A stretch of 64,000 bases of DNA from Clostridia bacterium. Lineage in GTDB: Bacteria; Bacillota; Clostridia; Lutisporales; Lutisporaceae. Within the stretch, counting starts at the first letter, position 1. Every line of letters starts with the position of its first letter. The DNA is taken from assembly GCA_035628995.1 (NCBI GenBank), contig DASPIR010000023.1:558001-622000 (forward strand), written 5' to 3'. This document shows positions 7,051-16,355 of this stretch, in pieces. The notes beneath the pieces are model-generated. The model was given only the letters and a program-made list of their open reading frames with translations. It was not told the origin of the DNA and did no database searches. The position numbers and the translations under genes are program-made.

Positions 7051-8330
7051 AAATATTCATATGCACTGCCTGCAAGATATAACGACCCGCAGACACATAT
7101 CATGCTGTCCTTGTCATACAGCTCCTTTGCCTTCTCAATGGCTTTTATTATGTTTGGCTCCGGGCTTACACTGTTGCAATAAGGCTTCACAGCTTCTGCC
7201 ATTGCGCTGGCCGAAAGCGCTCTTTCGCTCACCGGTTCTGTAGCTATTGTATAATAGGCCATTGGCATAAGTTTTCTGATTGCATAGCCGTAATCCTTAT
7301 CCTTCAGCATACCTATTACAAATATTATTTTTCTGCTGCTGAAGTACTTTGAAAGTGCACTCTGCAAAGAATTTATACCGTCTTCATTGTGAGCCCCGTC
7401 TATTAGTATCAAAGGCTCAGTGCTCACTATGCTCAGTCGGCAGGGCCATTTGACACTCTCAATGCCCTTTCTCACGGCTTCAGCCTCTACTGAATGCCCC
7501 ATCTTGTTAAGCTCTGCTATAGCAGTGAGAGCAACCGCTGCATTGTTTAGCTGATGGTCTCCGATAAGTGGCAGTTTAATGTCATGTATATCATAACCCC
7601 TGTATTTAAAATCAATTATCTGCCCAGCCATGCTGAACTCCTTAAGTATCACTGAATTCTTGCCAGCCTTTATCAAGGTCGCCTTTTTCTCTCGGCTCAC
7701 CTCTTCCATAAGGTTGGCGGCATCAGCAAATAACTGCGGATACATTATCACAGTTGAGCCTTCTTTAATAATACCCGCCTTCTCATAGGCTATCTTTTCT
7801 ATTGAATCTCCCAGTATATCCATGTGATCATAGCTTATGGAGGTTATCACCGCCAGAGTCGGATCTATCACATTCGTGGCATCGTACCTTCCCCCCAGTC
7901 CTACTTCAATTACTGCAAAATCAACCTTTTTATTCTCGAAGTAAAGGAATGCCATTGCGGTATACATTTCGAACTGTGTTGGCTCCTCAAGTCCCTTTTC
8001 CTTCATGAGCTTCACCATAGCCATGACTTCCAGGGCATACTTGACAAAATCCTCTTCCGTTATCTCTATGCCGTCTATTGTCATCCTCTCAGTATTCTTG
8101 TAAAGATGAGGTGATATATACATTCCGGTGCTATATCCTGCACTGCTCAATACATTTGCTATCATCGCGGTGGTTGAGCCCTTGCCGTTGGTGCCTGCAA
8201 CATGTATCAGCCTTAATCTTTTATGGGGATTCCCCAGGAAAGCCAGAAGCTTCGCCGTTCTCTCAAGTCCAGGCCTGCATCCGAATCTCATGGAGGTTTC
8301 AATTAAATTTACTACTTCATTATAGTTCAT
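7029..8330 (-). CDS. folC: Folylpolyglutamate / dihydrofolate synthase
   Basis: The 433-residue protein has the Mur-ligase-type P-loop GTNGKGS (46-52), followed by a strand and an SPHL motif (76-79) typical of FolC, and a C-terminal ligase domain with LILIDGAHNEDG. It adds glutamate to folates, and in many bacteria also makes dihydrofolate from dihydropteroate. It lies 18 nt downstream of valS on the same strand and is probably co-transcribed under the valS T-box. The C-terminal residues come from a heptamer repeat array, so the tail is likely strain-variable. Confidence 0.95.
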   Translation of the reverse strand: MNYNEVVNLIETSMRFGCRPGLERTAKLLAFLGNPHKRLRLIHVAGTNGKGSTTAMIANVLSSAGYSTGMYISPHLYKNTERMTIDGIEITEEDFVKYALEVMAMVKLMKEKGLEEPTQFEMYTAMAFLYFENKKVDFAVIEVGLGGRYDATNVIDPTLAVITSISYDHMDILGDSIEKIAYEKAGIIKEGSTVIMYPQLFADAANLMEEVSREKKATLIKAGKNSVILKEFSMAGQIIDFKYRGYDIHDIKLPLIGDHQLNNAAVALTAIAELNKMGHSVEAEAVRKGIESVKWPCRLSIVSTEPLILIDGAHNEDGINSLQSALSKYFSSRKIIFVIGMLKDKDYGYAIRKLMPMAYYTIATEPVSERALSASAMAEAVKPYCNSVSPEPNIIKAIEKAKELYDKDSMICVCGSLYLAGSAYEYLARGNGQ

Positions 8331-8348
8331 GCCTAATACCTCGCCCCA

Positions 8349-11006
8349 TTACTTTTTAAGCGAATTCATCCTTTCAAGTACCTTTACCAACATATCTTCG
8401 TATTTCTTCTCCTTGGCCTTCTCTTCTTCTATTACACTCTGAGGCGCCTTTGCTACAAAGCCTTGGTTTCCAAGCTTCCCTTTGACTCTCTGAATTTCCT
8501 TCTCCAGATTATCCTTTTCCTTGTTCAGTCTTTCAAGCTCTTTTTCAAAGTCTACCAAATCCTCAAGAGGCAAGTATATCTCAGCGCCATTTATAAGCAC
8601 CGATACTGCACCCTCTGGTATGCCTATCTTTTCTGAAAGAACTACAACCTCCGAGGCAGATGCAAGTCTTTCAAAGTACATCCTGCCGTCCTCCATAGCT
8701 GCTTTAACGTCTTTTTTACCAGTTACTATCATTACCTTGGCTTTTCTTGATGGAACAACATTCATTTCGGCTCTTATGTTTCTTATACCCTTTATAGCCT
8801 CCATAACCATTTCCATCTTCTTCTCTTCCTCTGGTTTATATGACTTCTCATCATAAGCCGGCCACTTCGAAATCATTATTGACTCATATTCAGAGGGCAG
8901 ATGCTGGTATATTTCCTCAGTGATAAATGGCATGAACGGGTGCAGCAGCTGCATTGTTCCCTCTAATACATCGCAGAGGGTAACTTGTGCAATAACCTTG
9001 GTTTCCTCGTCCTCACCATAAAGCCTTGGCTTTACAAGCTCAATGTACCAGTCACAGAACTCTGACCACATGAAATCGTATAGCTTCTGTGCCGCAATAC
9101 CCAGCTCGAACTTCTCCATGTTTTCGGTAACTTCTTTTACAACAGTGTTGAATCTGCTTATTACCCATTTGTCTGCAGTAGTCAAGCTTGCTGCATATTT
9201 TGTCCTATCTGCCTTCTGTACTTTTTCAAAATCCAAGTTCATCAGAACAAACCTTGAAGCGTTCCAAATCTTATTTGCAAAATTGCTGTAAGCTTCTACC
9301 TTCTCCCAGAAAAATCTCATATCGTTTCCCGGAGAGTTCCCTGATATAAGGTTGAATCTCAAAGCATCAGCGCCGTATTTATCAATTACATCAAGAGGAT
9401 CTATTCCGTTGCCAAGGGATTTGCTCATTTTTCTACCCTCGGAGTCTCTTATTATTCCGTGTATGAACACATATTTGAAGGGCTCCTGCTGCATGTTCTC
9501 CATTGCTGAGAAAATCATTCTCGCTACCCAGAAGAATATGATGTCATAACCAGTAACCAAAACGCTTGTAGGATAGAAGTACTCCAAATCCTCAGTCTTG
9601 TCAGGCCATCCCAGTGTTGAGAAAGGCCACAGTGCAGAACTGAACCATGTATCCAAAGTGTCCTCATCCTGCTTCAGGCTTCCGCCGCATTTTCCACAGG
9701 TGCTCGGCGTTGTCTTTGATACTATTATCTCTCCGCAGTCCTGGCAGTAATATGCGGGTATCCTATGACCCCACCACAGCTGTCTTGAGATGCACCAGTC
9801 CTGAATGTTCTCCATCCAGTTATAATAAGTCTTTGAAAATCTATCCGGTACGAACTTTACCCTGCCATCCCTTACTACCTCTAATGCAGGTTCTGCAAGG
9901 GGCTTCATCTTTACAAACCACTGCTTGGAAAGTATAGGCTCTATTGTGGTATTGCATCTCTGGCAGTGTCCTACATTATGCTCATGCTCTTTTGTCTTGA
10001 CCAGTAGTCCTTGATCTTCCAAATCCTTGATTATCTGCTTTCTTGCTTCGTATCTGTCAAGTCCCTTGTACTTGCCGCCAAGACCGTTTATTGTGCCATC
10101 ATCATTCATAATCCTTGGCATTGGCAAATTGTGTCTCATACCTACTTCAAAGTCGTTAGGGTCATGTGCTGGTGTTATCTTAACTGCTCCTGTCCCAAAC
10201 TCCTTATCAACATAATTATCTGCTATTATGGGTATTTCCTTGTCCATCAATGGCAGTATCACCATCTTGCCAACCAAGTGCTTGTATCTGTCATCATCAG
10301 GGTTAACCGCTATTGCAGTATCGCCTAACATTGTCTCTGGTCTGGTGGTTGCAATCTCAATAAACTCATCACTGCCCTTTATAGGGTACTTGATATGCCA
10401 GAAATGGCCATTTTCTGTATCGTATATGGTTTCAATATCAGATATTGAGGTCTTGCAATTAGGACACCAGTTAATTATTCTCTCACCCTTGTAAATGAGA
10501 CCTTTTTCATACAGCCTTATGAAAACCTCCGTAACTGCCTTAGAACAGCCTTCATCCAATGTGAATCTTTCTCTGGTCCAATCACAGGAACTTCCGAGCT
10601 TTTTGAGCTGGTTCAGTATTCTTCCGCCATACTCTTCTTTCCATTCCCAAGCCTTCTCCAGGAATTTTTCCCTTCCAAGGCCATACTTAGTCTTGCCTTC
10701 CTTCGCAAGAGACTCAACTATCTTAGCCTCTGTAGCTATACTTGCGTGATCTGTGCCTGGAAGCCAAAGTGTGGCATAGCCCTGCATCCTTCTCCATCTT
10801 ATCAGTATGTCCTGTATTGTATTGTCCAGAGCATGGCCCATATGAAGCTGCCCGGTTATATTCGGCGGCGGTATCACTATAGTATAAGGTTCCTTGTTTT
10901 TATCCGCTACTGGTGTAAAGTAGCCCTTTTCCATCCAATTCTGATACAATGTCTCTTCTACTTGTTTCGGATCATAGGTTTTTGCGATATTCTTAGATTC
11001 ATCCAT
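8349..11006 (-). CDS. valS: Valyl-tRNA synthetase
   Basis: An 885-residue class I synthetase. The HMGH form of the HIGH motif is at 55-58 and KMSKS at 526-530. The editing (CP1) domain lies between them, with zinc-type cysteines CPNC (181-184), CQRC (348-351), CQDC (421-424) and CGKC (437-440). The C-terminus is a coiled coil (about 810-880) that grips tRNA-Val. It charges tRNA-Val in the cytoplasm. A T-box leader and a consensus promoter lie directly upstream, so expression should rise when uncharged tRNA-Val accumulates. Confidence 0.97.
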   Translation of the reverse strand: MDESKNIAKTYDPKQVEETLYQNWMEKGYFTPVADKNKEPYTIVIPPPNITGQLHMGHALDNTIQDILIRWRRMQGYATLWLPGTDHASIATEAKIVESLAKEGKTKYGLGREKFLEKAWEWKEEYGGRILNQLKKLGSSCDWTRERFTLDEGCSKAVTEVFIRLYEKGLIYKGERIINWCPNCKTSISDIETIYDTENGHFWHIKYPIKGSDEFIEIATTRPETMLGDTAIAVNPDDDRYKHLVGKMVILPLMDKEIPIIADNYVDKEFGTGAVKITPAHDPNDFEVGMRHNLPMPRIMNDDGTINGLGGKYKGLDRYEARKQIIKDLEDQGLLVKTKEHEHNVGHCQRCNTTIEPILSKQWFVKMKPLAEPALEVVRDGRVKFVPDRFSKTYYNWMENIQDWCISRQLWWGHRIPAYYCQDCGEIIVSKTTPSTCGKCGGSLKQDEDTLDTWFSSALWPFSTLGWPDKTEDLEYFYPTSVLVTGYDIIFFWVARMIFSAMENMQQEPFKYVFIHGIIRDSEGRKMSKSLGNGIDPLDVIDKYGADALRFNLISGNSPGNDMRFFWEKVEAYSNFANKIWNASRFVLMNLDFEKVQKADRTKYAASLTTADKWVISRFNTVVKEVTENMEKFELGIAAQKLYDFMWSEFCDWYIELVKPRLYGEDEETKVIAQVTLCDVLEGTMQLLHPFMPFITEEIYQHLPSEYESIMISKWPAYDEKSYKPEEEKKMEMVMEAIKGIRNIRAEMNVVPSRKAKVMIVTGKKDVKAAMEDGRMYFERLASASEVVVLSEKIGIPEGAVSVLINGAEIYLPLEDLVDFEKELERLNKEKDNLEKEIQRVKGKLGNQGFVAKAPQSVIEEEKAKEKKYEDMLVKVLERMNSLKK

Positions 11007-11039
11007 TAATGTCTCCTCCTTTAGTTAATAGTTTGCTCA

Positions 11040-11284
11040 AAAAATAGAAATCCTTCGCCCATGTTAAGGGCGAAGGTATATTTCGCGGTACCACCTTATT
11101 TCCGGCAAACACCGGCTCTTTGAACTGTAACGGGCAGACCCGCCTGTTGCTACTCTATTCGCAGCAGGAGCTCAGAAGCTACCTTCGATAGCACCATACC
11201 TGGAAAACCTTGCAGCCTGTGAGTTTTCCTCTCTAAAAGGCGGTGACTGTCTACTCCTCTTCCTCATTGCTTTTATTTAAATAT
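11040..11284 (-). ncRNA. T-box riboswitch, valS leader
   Basis: On the minus strand the leader carries the T-box core AAGGTGGTACCGCG (complement of 11084-11097) and then a terminator stem (11052-11076, CCTTCGCCC with GGGCGAAGG) with a T-rich run. Upstream are Stem I features, including AGTA and GAGAGGAAAACTCA. The likely specifier loop reads GAAGGTAGC, in which GTA is a valine codon. The UGGU bulge matches a tRNA with discriminator A. Confidence 0.93.
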
Positions 11285-11290
11285 ATTTAA

Positions 11291-11319
11291 ATAGTATTAA
11301 AGTTGTGCAGATTTGTCAA
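11291..11319 (-). promoter_or_regulatory. valS promoter
   Basis: TTGACA (complement of 11314-11319), a 17-nt spacer and TACTAT (complement of 11291-11296). The -35 ends 3 nt from the pgsA stop codon. Confidence 0.85.
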
Positions 11320-11321
11320 TA

Positions 11322-11861
11322 TTATTTTTTTATCAGGTCCATCTTATGCTGGCGTTTTATAGTTATGTAATTTTGCACATAAACCACCAATGCCACAATC
11401 GTCAATAGAACAAACCCGTCAAGAAATATTTGGCTGTATGCTAAATCAAAGGCTACGGCCAGAATGGCAATATAAAATGCGATAGTGGAAATCTTCCCGA
11501 ACCGGTTGGCAGGAACAACTATATCATGATTATTGAATAGCACAATTGCCCCCAGTATCAGCAGAGTTTCTTTAATTGCCACAACTATAATTATCCAGAA
11601 GGGTATTTGATTCTTCAGTGTTATGCTTATTAGAACTGCAAGAAGCATCAGCTTATCAGCAAGTGGATCAAGCACTATTCCCAATCTTGTGACCAGATTA
11701 TACTTTCGCGCGATAAAGCCGTCAAGAATATCAGTCAGGCCTGCCGCTACAAATATTACAATGGCTATTCTAACCCCATATTCCATTGGAGAAAAAAAGT
11801 AATAAACAAAACCCGGAATCAATAAAAACCTGATAATAGTCAACGCATTTGGAATATTCAT
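11322..11861 (-). CDS. pgsA: CDP-diacylglycerol-glycerol-3-phosphate 3-phosphatidyltransferase
   Basis: A 179-residue membrane protein with the complete CDP-alcohol phosphotransferase signature D47-G-x2-A-R-x8-G61-x3-D65-x3-D69. About five or six hydrophobic segments surround it. It makes phosphatidylglycerophosphate, the first committed step to phosphatidylglycerol and cardiolipin. The length is typical. Other members of the fold share the signature, but the N-terminus MNIPNALTIIR is characteristic of PgsA. Confidence 0.92.
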   Translation of the reverse strand: MNIPNALTIIRFLLIPGFVYYFFSPMEYGVRIAIVIFVAAGLTDILDGFIARKYNLVTRLGIVLDPLADKLMLLAVLISITLKNQIPFWIIIVVAIKETLLILGAIVLFNNHDIVVPANRFGKISTIAFYIAILAVAFDLAYSQIFLDGFVLLTIVALVVYVQNYITIKRQHKMDLIKK

Positions 11862-12075
11862 AGCTCACCTCTCTATAATACATCTACCTGCAAGCTGGTG
11901 TCTTTCATCAATGACTGCTTCTCGAATTGATATTCCCATTGGTTGTAATTGATTTCTGTTATGCTCAGTTAACGAGTTTCATAAAAGGCTTCCCTTTATT
12001 TATTCCCAACAACAAACATAAATATTTACCTTTACATCGTTCAATACGCTGGCATCATATTAATATATTACCATT

Positions 12076-12095
12076 TGTGGAATTATAATTCCACA
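12076..12095. promoter_or_regulatory. 20-bp perfect palindrome (possible operator)
   Basis: TGTGGAATTATAATTCCACA is a perfect dyad in the 353-nt gap between pgsA (-) and the solute-binding protein gene (+). No T-tract follows. The bound protein is unknown. The rest of the gap is AT-rich and I see no confident promoter or RNA in it. Confidence 0.55.
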
Positions 12096-12214
12096 TAAAA
12101 TGCTTTTGTACTATCACTGCAAAATCATAAAAACTTTAATGGACTGTCTCAAATCATTTATCACCACATAATATGAAAATAATAGAATGCAAATAAAAGC
12201 TAGGGGGGTATTTG

Positions 12215-13231
12215 GTGAGAAAATATACAAAACTCATATCTCTTATACTTGTTTCCTTAATTGTTCTATCCTCTGTTGCACTGTTGTCTACAGGATGCAG
12301 CAAGCAGGAGCTTACTACCGTCAAGCTGAATGAGGTTGTGCGCTCGATTTTCTACGCTCCACAATATGTTGCAATCAACAAAGGCTTTTTTGAAGAGCAA
12401 GGCTTGAAAATAGAGCTCACTACAGGCCAGGGTGCAGATAAGACAATGACCGCTTTGCTTTCTGGCCAGTGTGATATCGGCTTTGCAGGTCCAGAAGCCA
12501 GCATCTATGTTTATAATGAGGGTAAGGAAGATTATGCAGTAGTATTTGCACAGCTTACCCAGCGAGATGGTTCTTTCCTGGTCGCAAGAAACAATGAGTC
12601 TGAATTCAAATGGGAAAACACTAAGGGAAAAGTGATTATCGGCGGAAGGCCGGGGGGAGTACCAGAAATGTCACTTGAATACGCATTAAAAAAGCATGGG
12701 ATAATTCCAGGCAAAGATGTAGAAATAGTAACCAATTTGCAGTTCACAGCTACAGCAGGTGCATTCAAGAGCGGGACAGGAGACTATGTTGCTTTATTTG
12801 AGCCCACAGCCTCAATGCTTGAGAAAGAAAACGCAGGCAAAATTGTATCCTCCATTGGAGAAGAAACCGGCTTGATTTCTTACACAGCATATTTCACTTC
12901 AAAAAGCGTTATCGATAAAAATCCAGAAATGATTCAAAAGTTCACAAATGCTACCTATAAAGGCCAGCTTTGGGTCAAAAACCACACAGCAGCGGAAATA
13001 GCCAAGGAAATTAAGTCCTTCTTCCCTGATACCGAAGATGATATCCTAGTCACTGTCATTAACAGGTATAAAGAAATTGATGCTTTCTGCGACAACCCCA
13101 TCACTACTCCCGAATCCTTCGAATTGCTGCAGGATGTAATGCAATCAGCAGGTCAGCTGGATAAAAAAGTAGAGTATGACAAAGTCGTGACTCAGGAATT
13201 TGCTAAGAAGGCAATGGAAACAGTGAAGTAA
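12215..13231 (+). CDS. ABC transporter solute-binding lipoprotein (NMT1/SsuA/TauA type)
   Basis: The 338-residue protein has a lipoprotein signal peptide ending in LSTGC, followed by an NMT1/SsuA-like periplasmic-binding fold: FYAPQYVAINKGFFEEQGL, then TALLSGQCDIGFAGPEA. This family binds sulfonates, pyrimidine precursors of thiamine, riboflavin or nitrate-like ligands; the ligand cannot be chosen from sequence. A TTG at 12212 is only 3 nt from the GGGGGG site, so the GTG at 12215 (6 nt) is preferred. The gene has no ATPase or permease next to it; the matching pair is at 18769-20353. Confidence 0.85.
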   Translation: MRKYTKLISLILVSLIVLSSVALLSTGCSKQELTTVKLNEVVRSIFYAPQYVAINKGFFEEQGLKIELTTGQGADKTMTALLSGQCDIGFAGPEASIYVYNEGKEDYAVVFAQLTQRDGSFLVARNNESEFKWENTKGKVIIGGRPGGVPEMSLEYALKKHGIIPGKDVEIVTNLQFTATAGAFKSGTGDYVALFEPTASMLEKENAGKIVSSIGEETGLISYTAYFTSKSVIDKNPEMIQKFTNATYKGQLWVKNHTAAEIAKEIKSFFPDTEDDILVTVINRYKEIDAFCDNPITTPESFELLQDVMQSAGQLDKKVEYDKVVTQEFAKKAMETVK

Positions 13232-13233
13232 AA

Positions 13234-13271
13234 AATACAAGACCGGAGTTTCATTACTCCGGTCTTGTATT
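13234..13271. terminator. Bidirectional terminator overlapping mnmH 3' end
   Basis: A 16-bp perfect stem (AATACAAGACCGGAGT and its complement) with a 6-nt loop. The last mnmH codons and its stop lie in the right arm. Confidence 0.9.
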
Positions 13272-14285
13272 TTCCAGCCACTTTTCAATACTCAAGCAAG
13301 CTTCTTCCATGTTGTCAGTGTTGACTGTCAGCTCATATTCAAATTCCTTCTGTTCATTCTCGTACATAGGGTCATAATACCTAACCATAAGGTCTCTTGC
13401 TACTTCACTGTAATTATCTTCTTCTATACTTTTTGTATATTCTTCGATTCTCTTGGCTGAAATGTGTCTTCCCAGCTTCTCCAGTGAGTTCCTGATATCT
13501 GCCTTGCAATCCGCATGTTGGGTATATTCCTCAACAACCCTATGCATACGTTTGTCGAGGCTCCCCTCTGCAAGTATGTGCTTTCCGGCCTTCATACTCT
13601 CCATAATATAATGTGGAACCACAATATTTCCTATTCTGCTGCTTTCCCCTTCAACAAATACTACATCGGATTTTCTATCTTTTAATCTGTCATATACCAG
13701 TGATTCAAATTGTTTCTGGCTTACACGGCTTCCTAGTCCAACATCTCCAAGTAGCGATCCCCTATGGTTCGCATACCTTTCCAAGTCCAACACGTCATGG
13801 CCATTACCTTCCAGCATTTTCAACAACTCTGTCTTTCCTGTTCCTGTATACCCATGAACGACTATATAATTCACTCCGCTGTTCAGCTTCGGAAGCATGG
13901 CATTAACTACAGAACGGTAACCTTTATATCCTCCTCTGAGCTTTACAGCTCCGACGCCAAGAGAGCTTAGAAGCGAACATACCGAGCTGCTTCTCAAGCC
14001 TCCACGCTCACAAAACAATACTACCTTGTCATGGTCTTTTTTGAGTTTTGATATTTCTTCGTAAAGCACCGGAAGCTTTTTCGAAGCAAAATCAACTCCT
14101 ATTTTTTTAGCCTTTTCTACACTTTCATGATTGTATACAGTACCGATAAGCTTCCTTTCTTCATTGTCAAACAGTGGCAGGCTCACAGCACCGGGTATTG
14201 TGAAATCCGAATACTCTTCCGGACTCCTAAGATCAATTAGTATATAATCTCCATCAAGTTGTTCGTAATCAATAGTGTTGAACAT
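13254..14285 (-). CDS. mnmH: tRNA 2-selenouridine synthase
   Basis: A 343-residue fusion of an N-terminal rhodanese domain (1-125) with the active-site loop FCERGGLRS (Cys92) and a C-terminal P-loop domain (GYTGTGKT, 145-152). This order and length are specific to MnmH/SelU, which geranylates 2-thiouridine at the tRNA wobble position and replaces the sulfur with selenium from selenophosphate. It implies that the cell makes selenophosphate (SelD), although selD is not in this window. A GGAGGAAT site precedes the ATG. A small ferredoxin is divergently transcribed. Confidence 0.93.
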   Translation of the reverse strand: MFNTIDYEQLDGDYILIDLRSPEEYSDFTIPGAVSLPLFDNEERKLIGTVYNHESVEKAKKIGVDFASKKLPVLYEEISKLKKDHDKVVLFCERGGLRSSSVCSLLSSLGVGAVKLRGGYKGYRSVVNAMLPKLNSGVNYIVVHGYTGTGKTELLKMLEGNGHDVLDLERYANHRGSLLGDVGLGSRVSQKQFESLVYDRLKDRKSDVVFVEGESSRIGNIVVPHYIMESMKAGKHILAEGSLDKRMHRVVEEYTQHADCKADIRNSLEKLGRHISAKRIEEYTKSIEEDNYSEVARDLMVRYYDPMYENEQKEFEYELTVNTDNMEEACLSIEKWLENTRPE

Positions 14286-14403
14286 TTCTATTCCTCCAAA
14301 ATGTGTAAAGCCTATACATATGTAAGCCTGTTCAAGGCGAATTTATGCTTTCCTATGAATTATAGAATACTTTAAGTTATTTTGCCACAATTAATCCTTT
14401 ATA

Positions 14404-14432
14404 TTGACATTGATACAAAAAGATTATATAAT
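14404..14432 (+). promoter_or_regulatory. Consensus promoter of ferredoxin gene
   Basis: A perfect TTGACA (14404-14409), a 17-nt spacer and a perfect TATAAT (14427-14432). Such a strong promoter usually needs a repressor; see the site at 14433. Confidence 0.85.
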
Positions 14433-14449
14433 ATACCTATACGGGGTAT
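14433..14449 (+). promoter_or_regulatory. CsoR/CstR-like operator candidate
   Basis: ATACCTATACGGGGTAT directly follows the -10 box. Its ATACC...GGGGTAT layout resembles operators of CsoR-family copper or persulfide sensors. The dyad is imperfect and no csoR gene is visible in the window. Confidence 0.4.
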
Positions 14450-14467
14450 ATGTAAAGGAGTGATTGT

Positions 14468-14665
14468 ATGAAAAAGGCATGTTTGAATGATAAGAACTGT
14501 GACAAGTCACCCTTCTGCGGAGCTAAGAGAGTTTGTCCCACAGGAGCAATCAAATTTGAAAAGGAAGGGCTCTTCTCCGGGAAAATCGTTATTGATCATG
14601 AAAAATGCATAGGCTGCTCAAAATGCGTGGCTTACTGCCCACATAGCGCGATTTCTATGAAGTAA
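14468..14665 (+). CDS. Small 4Fe-4S ferredoxin-like protein
   Basis: The 65-residue protein has eight cysteines. The second motif is classical (C47-x2-C50-x2-C53-x3-C57-P). The first is atypical, with cysteines at 5, 11, 17 and 23, each five residues apart, before P24; it contains CDKSPFCGAKRVCPTGAI, a pattern seen in a subgroup of clostridial ferredoxin-like proteins. It should bind one or two 4Fe-4S clusters and pass electrons in the cytoplasm. The partner is unknown. It is monocistronic, with a consensus promoter and its own terminator. Confidence 0.85.
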   Translation: MKKACLNDKNCDKSPFCGAKRVCPTGAIKFEKEGLFSGKIVIDHEKCIGCSKCVAYCPHSAISMK

Positions 14666-14666
14666 A

Positions 14667-14690
14667 AAAAGAATCTTTACAGATTCTTTT
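14667..14690. terminator. Terminator shared by ferredoxin and amidohydrolase genes
   Basis: A 10-bp stem (AAAAGAATCT with AGATTCTTTT) and a TTAC loop, with T-tracts on both strands. It overlaps the end of the converging gene. Confidence 0.85.
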
Positions 14691-16269
14691 TTTCATATAC
14701 TTTTTTACCGCTTATATAAGTTGCCAATACTTCGGTGCTTAAAATTTCTTCAGCTGCTACTTCAGTTATATCTACTGACAGTACTGCAAAATCAGCCAGA
14801 TATCCTTTCTTCAGCTTTCCCAACTCCTTCTCCCTGCAATTCACATAAGCAGGATTCACCGTATAGCACTGTAATGCCTGGTCTGGAGTTACAGACTCAG
14901 ACTCATTCATCTGCTTGCAGCAGGCAGCATGAATTCCCAGTATCGGCTCAAACCCAATATATCTCGTTCCATCGGTTTTTTCAGGAAATACCTCTCCCCC
15001 ATATGGCCAATCGCTGTTAAGAACGACATTTATCCCCTGATCTATAAAGCTCTTGATTCTATAAACCCTTGGGAGCCTTTCTTTCCCCAACCTGGACTGC
15101 GTCAAATCCACTTCATAAAGGAATACCGGCTGAAAGGAAGCTGTAATGGAATTCTGCTTAAACCGTTCTATATCCTCATCTTTGATAATCTGTATATGCT
15201 CAATTCTGCATCTCAATCCTCTTTTATTTGCACCCTTGAGCTTATCAAAGGCATCCAGTATTATACTTACTGCTCTGTCTCCAATTGCATGAATGTTTAT
15301 AGGAATGCCTTTAGCTGCATTGCTGTCAATTATAGCTTCCAGCTCATCCTCTTCAATAAGCTGAAGCCCTATATTCCCCGGGTCATCGGTATACTCTTCC
15401 CACAACAGTCCGGTTCTGGAACCAAAGCTGCCATCCATAAAATACTTAGGGGGTCCTATTTTCAGCCTTTCATTCTGATTGCTTTTATTCATTTCAAACT
15501 CCTCAACCAAATCCTCATCCGCTCCATTTGGTGAGGCAGTAATCCTTAACTTAAGTTTTCCTTCCGCCCCCAGCTTTCTATATAGCTCCAGATATCTTCC
15601 GTATTGAATTGAAATATCATTTACCGAAGTAATCCCATTCTTAAAGAATAAATCCTGAGCGCTAAGTATTACTTTCTCTATGTAATTATCAGGAAACAAG
15701 CACTCTATGCTTGCAAGAATATCAGTCGCGGTGTTTTCAAAGAACATGCCGCTGGGCTTTCCATCTCCTCCCTGAGGTGCTTCCGCGGAGGACTCCAGGC
15801 CTTGAAGGCCCAAATGTTCTATAGCTGCAGTGTTTACGCACAGTGAATGGCCATCCATTCTCACCAGTACCATAGGATGGCTATTGCAAAGCTCATCCAG
15901 AACTAACCTATCTGGAAACTTACCCCCGAAAAGCTTTTTTTCATCCCAGCCATGCCCTATAACCCAGTCTCCGGGAGCAATTTTTTTACAATAAGCATAT
16001 ACTCTATCCTTCAGCTGCTTATAATTGCCACAATCCTTGAGGTTCAACTCCATAAGACTTCTCATTCCTGTAGCAATATGGAGATGTGATTCCCAGAAAC
16101 CGGGTATAACGACACTTCCATTGAGATCTACTTGCTTTGCACCTTCATATTCAGGTTTGATAATACCCGTTCCTACCTCCACTATTCTCCCGGAATCAAC
16201 TGCCATATAATCCCCATTGGACATTTCGCCATCCATTGTGATTATTCTGCAATTCCTATATATCTCCAT
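14677..16269 (-). CDS. Amidohydrolase family protein (YtcJ-like)
   Basis: The 530-residue protein belongs to the amidohydrolase-3 branch. It has the metal HxH motif in FWESHLH (His62 and His64), then NIHAIGDRAV, RIEHIQI and NSDWPYG, which supply the later metal ligands and the catalytic aspartate. A C-terminal composite beta domain (LAVDFAVLS-like) is present. Relatives hydrolyse N-substituted amides, formamides or exoenzyme substrates; the natural substrate of YtcJ is not established. GAGGTG lies before the ATG. A single-gene unit. Confidence 0.85.
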   Translation of the reverse strand: MEIYRNCRIITMDGEMSNGDYMAVDSGRIVEVGTGIIKPEYEGAKQVDLNGSVVIPGFWESHLHIATGMRSLMELNLKDCGNYKQLKDRVYAYCKKIAPGDWVIGHGWDEKKLFGGKFPDRLVLDELCNSHPMVLVRMDGHSLCVNTAAIEHLGLQGLESSAEAPQGGDGKPSGMFFENTATDILASIECLFPDNYIEKVILSAQDLFFKNGITSVNDISIQYGRYLELYRKLGAEGKLKLRITASPNGADEDLVEEFEMNKSNQNERLKIGPPKYFMDGSFGSRTGLLWEEYTDDPGNIGLQLIEEDELEAIIDSNAAKGIPINIHAIGDRAVSIILDAFDKLKGANKRGLRCRIEHIQIIKDEDIERFKQNSITASFQPVFLYEVDLTQSRLGKERLPRVYRIKSFIDQGINVVLNSDWPYGGEVFPEKTDGTRYIGFEPILGIHAACCKQMNESESVTPDQALQCYTVNPAYVNCREKELGKLKKGYLADFAVLSVDITEVAAEEILSTEVLATYISGKKVYEKKNL

Positions 16270-16355
16270 ATAGCACCTCGCATTATTATCTTCTATCCTT
16301 TTCCCACCGTCGTAAGAATTATAGCATAAAATTATGGCAAAGAGTGAGTGAAATG

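Noticed and set aside
14929-15534. A 201-codon open frame on the plus strand
   Set aside because: It lies antisense within the amidohydrolase gene, which has clear catalytic motifs on the other strand.
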